A stretch of DNA of 64,000 nt from Verrucomicrobiaceae bacterium (GTDB taxonomy: Bacteria; Verrucomicrobiota; Verrucomicrobiia; Verrucomicrobiales; Verrucomicrobiaceae), in the NCBI GenBank assembly GCA_016713245.1, contig JADJPM010000004.1:3100001-3164000 (forward strand). The letters run 5' to 3'. Below are positions 7,853 to 17,600 of this stretch, in pieces. Position numbers and translations under genes: made by a program. Numbering within the stretch: position 1 is the first letter of the stretch; every line of letters starts with the position of its first letter. The notes beneath the pieces are model-generated. The model saw only the letters and a list, made by a program, of their open reading frames with translations, was not told the DNA's origin and did not search any database.

Positions 7853-8458
7853 TCAGGCAGCTTGAGCAAAGCCCAGCGCGGTGAGGCGATCATGCACGGC
7901 GGCCTTATTGTCCAGCAGCTCGGCGATCGGGTCCCACTTGCCGCTGAGGAGGCCTTCGCGGGCGGTGGAGGGCATCGTGATGGCAAAGCTTTCGGCACCA
8001 AAGATCACTCGCTGCGCCTCGACATCCACTTTGACTTCGATCTGCGGGTCCTTCTCGATGGCGGCGGCTAGCTTGGCGATGTCCTCGGCCGTAGCGCAGA
8101 CGCAGGGGATGCCGAGCGTGGTGCAATTGCCGAAAAAGATCTCCGCGAAGCTCTGGGCGATGACGGCACGGAAACCGAAGCGGTAGAGAGCCTGGGGGGC
8201 GTGCTCGCGGGAACTGCCGCAGCCAAAATTCTCGCCGGAAAGCAGGATGGAGGCACCGGCAAAGCGCTCGTCATTGAGCGGATGGGCGATCTTTTTGCCG
8301 TCCTTGTCGAAACGTACGTCGTAGAAGGCGTATTCGCCGAGCCCGTCAAACGTCACACACTTCATGAAGCGGGCGGGGATGATGCGGTCGGTGTCGATAT
8401 CCGTGCCAGGCACGTGGACGCCGCGACCGGAGACTGAGGTGATTTTTGCGAGGGCCAT
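7853..8458 (-). CDS. leuD: 3-isopropylmalate dehydratase small subunit
   Basis: Start ATG at 8458 gives MALAKITSVSGRGV, 201 residues, the usual LeuD length; a longer reading to 8602 has no family similarity. The swivel-domain motif GENFGCGSSREHA (75-87) and the G-x-D-I-D-T-D-R-I-I-P segment (18-28) are present. With LeuC (not in this window) it isomerises 2-isopropylmalate to 3-isopropylmalate in leucine biosynthesis. It is divergent from the Minf_1886-type gene with a 112-bp shared promoter region. Confidence 0.93.
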   Translation of the reverse strand: MALAKITSVSGRGVHVPGTDIDTDRIIPARFMKCVTFDGLGEYAFYDVRFDKDGKKIAHPLNDERFAGASILLSGENFGCGSSREHAPQALYRFGFRAVIAQSFAEIFFGNCTTLGIPCVCATAEDIAKLAAAIEKDPQIEVKVDVEAQRVIFGAESFAITMPSTAREGLLSGKWDPIAELLDNKAAVHDRLTALGFAQAA

Positions 8459-8570
8459 GGGAGCGCGGAGGCTAGCAGCGAACCACGTGAGCGCAAGAGC
8501 AGCCAAGCCTGAAACATCCCGCGCCTTGCGCAGCCTCCCCAGCCCTGCCATGATTCGTGCCGTTCCCCCC

Positions 8571-8984
8571 ATGCAGTCCCAGATCAGTTTTGGTGAGGCC
8601 ATTCACCTCAGCCTCGAAAAAGACCCCCGCTACCATCCCGCCGCCTACGAACTGGTGCGGGACGCCCTCCATCACGCCTGCTCGAAATTCCGTGATGGCG
8701 CGGACGACAAGCATGTGAGCGGCCAGGAACTCCTTGAAGGCTTCCGCGAGCACGTCATCCGCGAGTACGGCCCCATGAGTTCGACCATTCTCGATGAGTG
8801 GGGCCTCACCTGCGGTCTCGATGTGGGCCACATCGTTTATAATCTGATCGACGTCGGCTACTTCGGCCGCAACGAAGGCGATAGCCTCGCCGACTTCGAA
8901 GGCGGCTACACCTTCGCCACGGCCTTCAGCGAGCCGTTTCTGCCCACTTCGCAGCGTCCGAAGGACACTTCGCCGAGCTTGTGA
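8571..8984 (+). CDS. Minf_1886 family protein
   Basis: A 137-residue protein starting MQSQISFGEAI, with D-P-R-Y at 19-22, G-Q-E-L-L-E-G-F-R, and the F-G-P-M-(S/T)-x-x-x-x-x-W-G-like segment EYGPMSSTILDEWG. These match a conserved family of unknown function widespread in Verrucomicrobia and Planctomycetes. An ATG at 8550 is also in frame, but the family usually begins close to the second one. No catalytic motif is obvious. Confidence 0.8.
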   Translation: MQSQISFGEAIHLSLEKDPRYHPAAYELVRDALHHACSKFRDGADDKHVSGQELLEGFREHVIREYGPMSSTILDEWGLTCGLDVGHIVYNLIDVGYFGRNEGDSLADFEGGYTFATAFSEPFLPTSQRPKDTSPSL

Positions 8985-9015
8985 AAGCGGCTGTGCCGGT
9001 TTTGATAGGGCTGTT

Positions 9016-9957
9016 ATGACGGCACTCCTTCTTGATCCGATCTACCAGCAGCATGACACCGGCCCCGGCCATCCCGAGAGCATCCAGCGGCATGTGGCCG
9101 TCACAAAGGCGCTCGTGGAGGCCGGACATGTGGAATCCATGCTGCGCATCGAGCCACGAGCGGCCACGCGAGTGGAGCTGGAGCTCTGCCACACCCGCCG
9201 CTACATCGAGACGGCTGAAGCCGATGTAAATGCGGGACTCGACGATCTCAGCACGGGCGATACCACCCTTTGCCCGCGTTCCTTCGAGGTGGCGAGTCAT
9301 GCCGTGGGTGGCGTGCTGAATGCCGTGGAGGCGGTTTTTGCCGAAAAAGCCAAGAACGCCTTCTGTGCGGTGCGTCCACCCGGTCATCACGCCCGTCCGG
9401 CTCAGGGCATGGGCTTCTGCCTCTTCAACAACATCGCCATCGCCGCCCGTCATGCGCAGCGAAAGCATGGCGCAGGCAAGGTCGCGATCATCGACTGGGA
9501 TGTTCACCATGGGAACGGCACGCAGGACATCTTTTATGAAGATGGGAGCGTGCTCTTTGTGAGCACGCATCAGAGTCCACTGTATCCCTTCACGGGGCAC
9601 GCGGAGGAAACCGGCTCAGGCAAAGGCAAGGGCAGCACGCTCAACCTCCCCTTCCCCGCCCGCACCGGCATCGAAACCATCGGCGCAGCCTTCACGGACC
9701 GCATCCTCCCTGCTCTCGATCGCTTCAAGCCGGAGGTGATCTTCATCTCCGCCGGCTTCGATTCCCGCATCGACGATCCACTCGGCCAGTTCCGCCTTAC
9801 CGATGCGGATTTCATCACCCTCACCCGCCACCTCCTCGAAGCCGCTCAAACGCACTGCGAAGGCCGCCTCATCTCCGTGCTCGAAGGCGGCTACAACCTT
9901 GGCGGTCTCGCCAAAGCCGTGACGGCGCATGTGGGTGAGCTGAGAAGCTCGAGCTGA
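9016..9957 (+). CDS. Histone deacetylase family protein (acetoin utilization/acetylpolyamine amidohydrolase-like)
   Basis: The 313-residue protein carries the arginase/deacetylase fold motifs: RPPGHHA with the catalytic pair His124-His125, and DWDVHHGNGTQ with zinc ligands around Asp162 and His164, then the late F-I-S-A-G-F-D-S segment. It should be a zinc-dependent amidohydrolase removing acetyl groups from lysines, polyamines or similar. The N-terminal H-P-E-S segment (LDPIYQQHDTGPGHPES) matches bacterial class II HDAC-like proteins. The substrate is not predictable. The gene sits 31 bp after the Minf_1886-type gene. Confidence 0.9.
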   Translation: MTALLLDPIYQQHDTGPGHPESIQRHVAVTKALVEAGHVESMLRIEPRAATRVELELCHTRRYIETAEADVNAGLDDLSTGDTTLCPRSFEVASHAVGGVLNAVEAVFAEKAKNAFCAVRPPGHHARPAQGMGFCLFNNIAIAARHAQRKHGAGKVAIIDWDVHHGNGTQDIFYEDGSVLFVSTHQSPLYPFTGHAEETGSGKGKGSTLNLPFPARTGIETIGAAFTDRILPALDRFKPEVIFISAGFDSRIDDPLGQFRLTDADFITLTRHLLEAAQTHCEGRLISVLEGGYNLGGLAKAVTAHVGELRSSS

Positions 9958-9961
9958 TAAT

Positions 9962-10624
9962 CTAGGCTAGAAACCTCTCAGCCATGGCGATGTCACCCGG
10001 AAGCGTGATCTTCGGGTTTGGCGTGAGGTTTTCGATGACGAAAACCGGCTCGCCGAGGTACTGAACAGCAGAAACTTCATCGGTGACGAGGATACCATCT
10101 CGCAAGACGGCCTCGTAGGCACGGCGGATGAGGTCCTGGCGGAAAATCTGCGGGGTTTCCATGACCCAGGCATGGTCACGCTCGATGGAGCCGGTGATGC
10201 GGCCTTCGGCATCGGCACGTTTCATGGTTTCGGTGACGCGGCGGGCGCAGGTGACAGCACCTTTGAAGCGGGCGGCTTCGATGCAGCGGCTGATTTGACT
10301 CACATCGACCAACGGTCGTGCACCATCGTGAATGGCTATGACATCACAATCGGTCGGCACGGCATCGAGACCGGCTTTGACCGAGAAATGCCGCTCGGTG
10401 CCGCCGGGGATGATGTGAGCCAGTTTGGGCACATCCCATGTTTTTGCCGCCTCGGCCACTTCTTCGCCTGCGACGAGGATGATGGTGCAAACTTCGTCAC
10501 AGGCGCCAAAAGCTCCCAAAGTGCGGCGCAGGACAGGCTCGCCACCGAGGGAAGCGAGGAGCTTGTTGAAGCCCATGCGGCGGCTGCTGCCAGCGGCGAC
10601 GATGATGACGGCGCAGCGGCTCAT
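9962..10624 (-). CDS. ispD: 2-C-methyl-D-erythritol 4-phosphate cytidylyltransferase
   Basis: The 220-residue protein starts MSRCAVIIVAAGSSRRMG, the nucleotidyltransferase signature A-A-G-x-S-x-R-M-G, followed by Lys21 and the later H-D-G-A-R-P segment and a T-D-x-V/E-S region near the C-terminus. It transfers CMP from CTP to MEP in non-mevalonate isoprenoid synthesis. It lies 6 bp downstream of the YqeY gene in a minus-strand run; the IspF gene often fused or adjacent elsewhere is not seen. Confidence 0.92.
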   Translation of the reverse strand: MSRCAVIIVAAGSSRRMGFNKLLASLGGEPVLRRTLGAFGACDEVCTIILVAGEEVAEAAKTWDVPKLAHIIPGGTERHFSVKAGLDAVPTDCDVIAIHDGARPLVDVSQISRCIEAARFKGAVTCARRVTETMKRADAEGRITGSIERDHAWVMETPQIFRQDLIRRAYEAVLRDGILVTDEVSAVQYLGEPVFVIENLTPNPKITLPGDIAMAERFLA

Positions 10625-10630
10625 GCGAAA

Positions 10631-11083
10631 TCAGGCGAGGCGCTTGGTGACTTCGGAAGAGAGCGTTTTGCCATCGGCACGGCCAGCGGCACGCTCTTGA
10701 AGCACCTTCATCACGGCACCCATTTCCTTCTTCGAAGTAGCTCCGACTTCGGCGATGACGGCTTCGACGAGTTTCACCAGATCCTCAGCGCTCATGGCGG
10801 CAGGCAGATATTTTTCGAGCACGGCGATCTCCGCCTTTTCGATCTCGGCGAGGTCCTGACGGTTCGCAGACTCGTAGCTGGCGACGCTGTCCTGGCGTTT
10901 TTTGATCTCTTTGCGCACGACGGCGAGGGCATCGGCATCGGCGAGTTCACCTTCGGCACCGAGCTTTTCGATGGCGGCATACTTAATGGCGGATTTGAGA
11001 CCGCGGACGACGTTGAGGGCCAAGGTGTCCTTGGCCTTCATGGCGGTCTTGATGTCTTCGGTGAGTTGGGCGGTGAAGCTCAT
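10631..11083 (-). CDS. GatB/YqeY domain-containing protein
   Basis: The 150-residue protein opens MSFTAQLTEDIKTAMKAKD and shows the YqeY layout: L-N-V-V-R-x-L-K-S-A-I-K-Y, the E-I-K-K-R-x-D-S-V-A-S-Y segment and the E-x-Y-L-P segment, then a helical C-terminal domain like the tRNA-binding tail of GatB. The family is implicated in tRNA-dependent amidation or tRNA recognition; no catalytic role is known. Probably co-transcribed with ispD. Confidence 0.9.
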   Translation of the reverse strand: MSFTAQLTEDIKTAMKAKDTLALNVVRGLKSAIKYAAIEKLGAEGELADADALAVVRKEIKKRQDSVASYESANRQDLAEIEKAEIAVLEKYLPAAMSAEDLVKLVEAVIAEVGATSKKEMGAVMKVLQERAAGRADGKTLSSEVTKRLA

Positions 11084-11158
11084 GGGATTGGGAAAGGTTG
11101 GATGGGTTAAACGCGGGCTGCTTTAAAGCCCGGATCACTGGCGAGTGAAAGCGTTTTA

Positions 11159-11530
11159 TCAGGCCAGCAGGCGCGGCAGGAAAATGATGGCTCCCACCAC
11201 CGCTGCGGCGAGACTGGCCGCGAGCACCGAACCGGCGGCAGCATCCTTGACCACTCGAATCGCCTCCTCGCGTTCCATCGAGACACGATCGGCGAGTTGT
11301 TCGATGGCGGTATTGAGCAATTCCGCCGCCCAGACGAGGCCGCAGGAAATCAAAATGGCGCACCACTCCCAACGCTCGATTTGAAGCACAAATCCGAGCG
11401 CGATCACTCCCAGGGTGGCGAGCGCATGAACACGGAGGTTTCTCTGCGTGCGGAGGCCAAAGACGATGCCACGAAACGCATGGGCGAAACCTTGGATAAA
11501 GGCTCGCAACGCAGCGGGGCGGTCGCTCAT
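11159..11530 (-). CDS. Diacylglycerol kinase family protein (DgkA-type)
   Basis: ATG 11530 gives a 123-residue protein with three hydrophobic helices. Family motifs are clear: R-N-x-R-V-H-A (30-36), Glu70 in AAELLNTAIEQLADRV, and V-K-D-A-A-A-G-S-V-L (94-103). Small membrane DgkA-type enzymes phosphorylate diacylglycerol or undecaprenol; Gram-positive-type members prefer undecaprenol, and the exact substrate cannot be told here. Longer upstream readings overlap the neighbouring gene and are not credible. Confidence 0.88.
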   Translation of the reverse strand: MSDRPAALRAFIQGFAHAFRGIVFGLRTQRNLRVHALATLGVIALGFVLQIERWEWCAILISCGLVWAAELLNTAIEQLADRVSMEREEAIRVVKDAAAGSVLAASLAAAVVGAIIFLPRLLA

Positions 11531-11544
11531 GATGGGGGGCAGAT

Positions 11545-12549
11545 TTATTGGCCAGCGGGGGCAGCGGCACCTTTGGAGGGATCCATGGCGTTGCGTAGCT
11601 CGGCAACCCAGCGAGGGGCATCCGGATGACCTTGATAGGCGGTGATATGATCGAGCATGTCCTTCATCGCATTGAGAGGGGTGGGGCCATTGCGGAGAAG
11701 ATAATTGGCGCGATTCCATTTGAGCTCAGGGAGTTCCTGCTGCCCCCAGATGACGAATTCTGGCTCTGGAAGCATGCCTTTACGTAGGGCGGTCTCGGCA
11801 GAGATGCGGGTATCATACTGGGCGGCCAGGGTTTCGGGATTCTTTTCCTTCACATGAGGCAGAATGAAGCGCTCCCACATGTCGGCGAAGTCCACCGGGC
11901 GGGTGGCCCAGTCACCTCCAACCTGGAGGAAGCGCTCAATCTGATAGGCCTGGGCAATAACACTGCCACCGACATCGCGGCTGAGGAACTGACCGGAGCG
12001 GCCTTTGAGCTTTTCGGCGTTTGCGACGACATCTTGAATGTAGGCAGCGAGCTTGGGAAGGAGGTTTCCACGGTCTTCAGGCTTCGTCTCCCGAGCTTCG
12101 AGAGTGAGGATCATGTATTGAATGTGCAGCCGAGCCGCTGTGGCCATGTCACCATCTTGGTCTTCGGCTTTTTTGTCCGAGCGGCGTTCGGCATTGCGAT
12201 CCAGCTGCTCCTTGCGCTGGCGCTCCTCAGCCTTGTCGAGCCCCTTGCGCTCGATCGTCACCAGCTTTTCGCTTTCGAGGAGAAGGTTCAGCGCCGCTGC
12301 ATCACTGGCAACAGCCGAGCGTAGCTTCTGAGTGATGGCACTGAGGGCACTACCACGCTTGTCCTGAATTTGCTTTTCGAGCTCCGTGAGCTGCTTGGAG
12401 ATCAGCTCGACCTGCTGGGGCGTGAGGGGGACGTTGGGCAGCGGGGCCTGGGGCACAGGAGTCTGCTCAGGACGGCCACCGCCCCGCTGGGCGAAGGCGG
12501 GAGCAGCAGTGAGTATCAAAGCGGCGAGAAAGAGGCTGGGAAACTTCAT
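11545..12549 (-). CDS. Secreted hypothetical protein
   Basis: The 334-residue protein has a signal peptide (MKFPSLFLAALILTAAPAFAQ). The mature part starts with a Gly/Pro/Gln-rich linker, then long amphipathic helices rich in Lys, Glu, Gln and Arg (roughly 50-130), then a helical region ending in an Ala/Pro tail. It looks like a periplasmic coiled-coil protein. I do not recognise a named family. It is 14 bp upstream of the diacylglycerol kinase gene and may head that operon. Confidence 0.65.
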   Translation of the reverse strand: MKFPSLFLAALILTAAPAFAQRGGGRPEQTPVPQAPLPNVPLTPQQVELISKQLTELEKQIQDKRGSALSAITQKLRSAVASDAAALNLLLESEKLVTIERKGLDKAEERQRKEQLDRNAERRSDKKAEDQDGDMATAARLHIQYMILTLEARETKPEDRGNLLPKLAAYIQDVVANAEKLKGRSGQFLSRDVGGSVIAQAYQIERFLQVGGDWATRPVDFADMWERFILPHVKEKNPETLAAQYDTRISAETALRKGMLPEPEFVIWGQQELPELKWNRANYLLRNGPTPLNAMKDMLDHITAYQGHPDAPRWVAELRNAMDPSKGAAAPAGQ

Positions 12550-12696
12550 GGTGGTGGAGAGGTGGTTCGTTCTAAACTGCCGGTGAAACGAATGGAAGCG
12601 GGAAAAGTTAGCTGGAAAGCTTTTGGAGAGATTCTCAAAGGAAGGGCCTGCAACAGGGCATTGCCAGCGGCCAATCGCGGTCTAACCTCGGCCCCC

Positions 12697-13257
12697 ATGA
12701 AATTGTATCATTTTGCGCTCGCTTTGCTGACGCTGCTCCTCGCCATCACCGGATACCTCGCCTGGGAAGGCCAGCAGGAGGCTCGTGGGCAGAAGCAAGA
12801 GTTGGAATTCATGCGCAAGCAGCTCGATGCACGCGAGTCGGCCTATCCGAAAAAGCCCGTCAGCGCCTTCGCGCCGATGTCCACCGCGCCAGTGGTGACA
12901 CCCACGGCTCCCACGACGGCCACGAGCACGCCCGCGCCGATCACGGCCGCCTCTCCGGATAGTATTCCAGCCCAGCTCACCACCCTTCAAAAGCAGGTGC
13001 TCGGCATGCCGGTGCTGGCCAAGATCACGCAGGTGGAGAAGGACCAGGGCTTTGTGGTGGTGAACGCAGGCAAGAACAAGCAATTCACCAAAGGCCAAAA
13101 GTTTGACGTGCGCCGTGGTGACAGCGTGGTGGGCCGCGTGAGCATCTCCGAAGCCATCGAGGAAAAAGAGGCCGTCGCGGACATCGATCCGGTGATGCGC
13201 CTGCCCGGGGTGAGCATCCAGGTGGGTGATGAATTGATCCTCCCGGTGACGAAGTAA
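12697..13257 (+). CDS. Membrane-anchored hypothetical protein with C-terminal beta domain
   Basis: The 186-residue protein begins MKLYHFALALLTLLLAITGYLAW (one helix), then a short coiled coil, a Thr/Pro/Ala linker (about 55-90) and a C-terminal domain of about 90 residues with alternating strands (VLAKITQVEKDQGFVVVNAG, GQKFDVRRGDSVVGRV). That domain resembles the small beta-barrel found in FlgT-C-like or rod-shape accessory proteins, but assignment is uncertain. It precedes tlyA by 8 bp. Confidence 0.65.
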   Translation: MKLYHFALALLTLLLAITGYLAWEGQQEARGQKQELEFMRKQLDARESAYPKKPVSAFAPMSTAPVVTPTAPTTATSTPAPITAASPDSIPAQLTTLQKQVLGMPVLAKITQVEKDQGFVVVNAGKNKQFTKGQKFDVRRGDSVVGRVSISEAIEEKEAVADIDPVMRLPGVSIQVGDELILPVTK

Positions 13258-13265
13258 TTTCCCAC

Positions 13266-14006
13266 ATGCCCCGCCAGGACCGCATCGACCTTATCCTCGT
13301 CCGCCGTGGGCTGGTGCCGTCACGCGAGCAGGCGAAGCGCCTCATCATGGCGGGTGAGGTCTTCGTGGCGCAGCGAAAGATCACCCAACCCGGCTGGCTG
13401 GTGCCGATGGACAGCGAGATCCTCGTGCGACAGCCGCCCAAATTCGTCGGGCGCGGTGGATTGAAACTCGAAGGTGCCTTGGAGAGCTTCGGCGTGGATG
13501 TGACCGGCCTCACGGCGATGGACATCGGCGCTTCGACCGGTGGCTTCACCGATTGTCTCCTCCAGCGAGGAGCCGCCAAGGTCTTCGCCTTGGATGTGGG
13601 CACGAATCAACTCGCCTGGAAGATCCGCAGCGATCCACGAGTGGTCAGCCGGGAGAAATTCAACGTGCGTCACATGCGCCGAGAAGATGTGGGCGAGGAG
13701 GTGGATCTCATCGTGGCGGATGTGTCCTTCATCTCCCTCACGCTGGTGCTTCCACCGGCCTTTGAAGTGCTGCGTCCGGGCGGTCAGGCGGTGGTGCTGG
13801 TGAAGCCGCAGTTTGAGCTTTCGCCCGAGGAAGTGGGCAAGGGCGGCATCGTCCGCGAGCCGGAGCTGCATGCAAAAGCCTGCGCCAAGATCGAGACCTT
13901 CATTCGCGGAAATCCAGCTCTCGAATGGCTGGGCCTCATCGAGTCCTCGATCCAAGGCACCGAGGGCAACCGCGAGTTCCTGGCGCACTTCCGCCGGGTG
14001 GGGTGA
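13266..14006 (+). CDS. tlyA: TlyA family RNA methyltransferase
   Basis: A 246-residue protein with an N-terminal S4 RNA-binding domain (1-65; R-I-D-x-x-L-V-R-R-G-L-V-x-S-R-E-Q-A) and an FtsJ-like Rossmann methyltransferase. SAM motif I is MDIGASTGGFTDCLL (85-99), and a conserved V-K-P-Q-F-E segment lies near 181-186. Family members 2'-O-methylate rRNA (C1409/C1920 in mycobacteria) and were first annotated as hemolysins. Length and domain order match the family. Confidence 0.92.
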   Translation: MPRQDRIDLILVRRGLVPSREQAKRLIMAGEVFVAQRKITQPGWLVPMDSEILVRQPPKFVGRGGLKLEGALESFGVDVTGLTAMDIGASTGGFTDCLLQRGAAKVFALDVGTNQLAWKIRSDPRVVSREKFNVRHMRREDVGEEVDLIVADVSFISLTLVLPPAFEVLRPGGQAVVLVKPQFELSPEEVGKGGIVREPELHAKACAKIETFIRGNPALEWLGLIESSIQGTEGNREFLAHFRRVG

Positions 14007-14065
14007 GGAGCAGACGCATCAGGGGGAATAAGCCAGTCAGCCGCATTCATGTGGTATTCTTTTTC

Positions 14066-14162
14066 AACGCGAATGAGAGCGAATGAAAACCGAATGGCCG
14101 CGAATCAGGGTTCTCGTCACCATTCGTGGTCATTCGGTTCCTATTCGGACTGGATTCGCGTT
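14066..14162. repeat. Large imperfect palindrome of CGAAT/ATTCG words
   Basis: AACGCGAAT (14066-14074) pairs with ATTCGCGTT (14154-14162). Between them 14080-14105 pairs with 14121-14147 with a few mismatches (repeats of CGAATG against CATTCG). It lies in the intergenic stretch between tlyA and the BlaI gene and looks like a member of a dispersed repeat family. Confidence 0.7.
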
Positions 14163-14197
14163 AAACAGAGTCATGTCTTGTGCATGCCATGCAGCCG

Positions 14198-14253
14198 CAT
14201 TCGTTAAAAAGTTCACGTTTGAGCTTGTCAGCCGGATTCCCATTCGTTAAAAA
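14198..14253. promoter_or_regulatory. Direct repeats upstream of the BlaI gene, possible operator
   Basis: CATTCGTTAAAAA occurs at 14198-14210 and again at 14241-14253, just 9 bp before the ATG at 14263. Both copies are preceded by CAGCCG within a few bases. BlaI-type repressors autoregulate by binding repeated or dyad sites at their own promoter, so these are candidate operators; no biochemical consensus for this lineage is known to me. Confidence 0.35.
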
Positions 14254-14262
14254 TATAACGCT

Positions 14263-14649
14263 ATGAGCAATTCCACCCAGCTATCACGACGTGAGCGGCA
14301 GATTCTCGATGTTCTCCATGCCGAGGAGAGCGCCACCGTGGCCACCGTGCAGGCGAAGATTCCTGATCCCCCCACGGACATGGCGGTGCGTCGTTTGATG
14401 CACATCCTGGAGGAAAAAGGCCATGTAAAGCGTCTGCGCAAAGAAGGTCGCGAGGTCATCTACGCACCCGCCCAATCGAAGGCCCGGGCCGGTTTGCAGG
14501 CGCTGCGGCATGTGCTGGATACCTTCTTCGGCGGCGCGGTGGATGAGGCGCTGGCGGCCCATCTCACCCCGAAAGATGCGGCTTTGACCGATGAGCAGGC
14601 ACAGCGCATCCAGCAGCTGATCGACGATGCCAAGAAACAGGGCCGCTGA
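14263..14649 (+). CDS. BlaI/MecI/CopY family transcriptional regulator
   Basis: The 128-residue protein has the BlaI winged helix near the N-terminus (L-S-R-R-E-R-Q-I-L-D-V-L, then D-M-A-V-R-R-L-M-H-I-L-E-E-K-G-H-V) and a C-terminal dimerisation region ending in a Lys/Gln-rich tail. Such repressors are inactivated by proteolysis through a BlaR1-type M56 membrane protease. The gene directly downstream encodes exactly such a protein, 27 bp away across a short GAATGACGAA-type repeat, so the pair forms a two-gene sensor-repressor module. Confidence 0.9.
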   Translation: MSNSTQLSRRERQILDVLHAEESATVATVQAKIPDPPTDMAVRRLMHILEEKGHVKRLRKEGREVIYAPAQSKARAGLQALRHVLDTFFGGAVDEALAAHLTPKDAALTDEQAQRIQQLIDDAKKQGR

Positions 14650-14676
14650 GGCAGAATGACGAAACCAGAATGACGA

Positions 14677-17600
14677 ATGACCATGAATGCGGAACTCGAT
14701 CTTCTTTCTCAAGCGGCGCTGAAGGGCTCAGCGGTGCTGTTGGCGGCTTTGGTGGCGGGCTGGGCGTTGCGACGGCTGGCGGCATCGCGGCGCTATGCCA
14801 TCTGGATGACGGCGATGCTGGCGCTGGCGGTTTTGCCCTTGGCGATGGTTTCGCTGCCGGCATGGCGGGTGATTCCGAAAAGCACACTACCGCCGGATTG
14901 GATGGTTTTGGAGCCGAAGGAGGTCGTCGAGGCCGTGGAGATGCCGGCGGAGGCTTCCGCAGTCGCCGAGCCGGTGATTCAGGCGATGCCGGTGACGACT
15001 CCGCAGCCTCCAGCGGAGCCTGTGAAGCCTGTTTGGACATGGAATGAGATCATCGAAGGGCTGCCGATGCTCTGGCTGGGCGTGGCGGCGTTGATGCTGG
15101 TGAGGCTGGCATGGAGTGCGGTGCGCCTGGTAAGACTCCAGCGAAGGGTGACTGCTGGTGCGTGCGAGGAAATCGCCGCGGTGGCTGACCAACTGGGATT
15201 GAAGCATGTGCCTCGGCTGTTCGTGGGTGCTGCGGATGCGGTGCCGATGGTGTGGGGTGTGTGGAAACCGTGCCTGCTGCTGCCATGCGGCTTTGAGTCG
15301 TGGAGCACGGAAAAAAGACGCGGTGTGCTGCTGCATGAGCTGGCGCACTTGAAGCGGCGTGATCCGCTGGCGCTGTGGCTGGCGCAAACGGTGAAGGCGC
15401 TGCATTGGTTCAATCCGCTAGCCTGGCTGACGCTGCGGCAGATGCGGGCCGATCAAGAGCGTGCCTGCGATGATGCGGTGCTGCGCCACGGCGTGCGGGC
15501 GAGTGAGTATGCGCAAGCGCTGCTCGACCTGAGCCGCCACAACCGCGTGGCACCGGGGCTGGCCTTGTGCGCTTTGACGATCACCCGCTGTGCGCCGGTG
15601 GAGTCGCGTGTGAGAGCGGTTCTGGATGCGAAATGCTCCCGCGATGCTCTCACGCTGCGCTGGCTGGCAGGCATGACGGCCTTGGCGATGCTGCTCATGC
15701 TGCCGGTGGCGATGCTGCATGCCATCGAAGGCCCCAAACTCCGCGGCCGTATCCTCGACCGCCATGGCGTGGTGCTGGCTGAAACGACAAAGGAGAAGGT
15801 GCGTCACTACCCGCTGAAGGCCCTCGCGGCGCATGTGATCGGCTACACAGGCAAAACAAAGCATGATGATCCCACGCCGATGGGGCGCAGTGAGATCGAA
15901 AAGGCGCAAAACGAGCCTCTCTCACGCGGCATGGATGTGAAACTCACGCTCGATGCACGCATCCAGTCTATCGCGCATCGCGCCATGCTGGATGCAGGCT
16001 ATGAACGTGGTGCGGCGGTGGTGCTCGATCCCCGCACTGGTGAGGTTTTAGCCATGGTTTCACTGCCAGTGCATGATCCGAATGTTTTCATCCCTTCCAT
16101 CTCGCAAGCGAACTGGGAGAAGCTCGCAGCCGACCTGGATAATCCGCTGATGAATCGCTGCGTGCGAGGTTTCACCCCGGGCTCGGCCTTCATGCCGCTT
16201 ACCGGACTCGCAGGCATCGCGGCTGGAATCGGGGAGCAGTCATTCACTTGCGAAGGCTCCGTGCGCTATGGCTCGGCGGAAATGCAATGCTGGATTCAAC
16301 GCCAGAACGGCGGCAAGCACGGCTCGCTCAAGATGCCGCAGGCATTGGTAAACACGTGCAGTTGCTTCTGGTATCAGTTCGGCAACGCCGCTGGCATCGA
16401 GAAGATCGAGAAGCTGGGTGCCCGAGTCGGTTTCGGAACTCGTTACGGCATCAGTGAGAACGAATCGTCCGGCATCCTCCCCAGCCCCCGATGGATGAAA
16501 GAGAATCAGCCTAACAACAAGTGGTCCGAAGGATACACGGCAAATACATCCATCGGTCAGGCGATGACCCTGGCGACACCGCTGCAAATGGCCGTTTTGG
16601 CTGCGACGCTCGCCAACAGTGGCAAGGTGCCGGAGCCGAGTTTGCAGGCGAACAAGGGTGAAACCATCTGGCGGGCCGATTTGACCGCCGAAGGCCTTCC
16701 CGCTGCTCAGATCGAGCAACTCCGCGAAGGCATGCGCCTCGTCGTCCAGGGTGAAAACGGCACCGCCAAGGCCGCCCAGAGCGCCAAAGCCATCATCGCA
16801 GGCAAAACCGGCACGGCTCAAAACTGGCGGCGCATCGACGGCAAACGAGTGGAAGACAATCATGCCTGGTTCATCGGCTTTGCCCCGTATGACAAGCCCA
16901 CGCTGGCCTTCGCGATCCTCAAGAATGGCGGAAAGACGGGCGGCGGAGATTGTGCTCCAGTAGCGAAGCGCATCGTCGAGGAAGCCCTGGCCTTGCCTGC
17001 GGACGGCAGCGGGGAGGTGAAGGCGGTGGAGACCAGCGAGGGAAGACTCAACGCCTTGAGAAAGACATCTTGGGAGCGCTTCGATAAGAGAAAAGCGGAG
17101 TTCGCGAGACAGATCAAAGCCGCGCAAGCAGCGTGCGGGCAAGACCTCGTGCTTCAACCTCTCCAAGTTTGGGGTGGCCGCCTGTCGATCCGGGGTGAGG
17201 CCAGCGGCATGATTCAGGCTCTCGACTTCCGAAAAAGAATTCTGCAAGCAGCGAGAGCTTGGCAGGTGGAATGGAGCATCCCGGTGCCAGAGACCTTGAG
17301 CGATGGCCAACGGGTGCGCTTCACGATGGAGGCTGAGGACGCCTCACCCGATGCCAAGCCTATCTCGAAAAACATCCGGCTGAAAACCAAGTCCGCAGAT
17401 GCCGCCATTCACCCGAACCCAACCCTGCTCAAAAACTGGCAGACGCTGCAAGGCCGGGCGGGGCTGGCTGATCTGCCAGCGACGGCCGTCTTGCACGAAG
17501 TGGCCGAAAGGGACAAGCCGGGTGGTCAACATGGTGGCTTCGTGAGCTTCACCGCAGCCAAGGACGCCGTGCGAACATGGCTGAAAGCCTCGCTCAGTGC

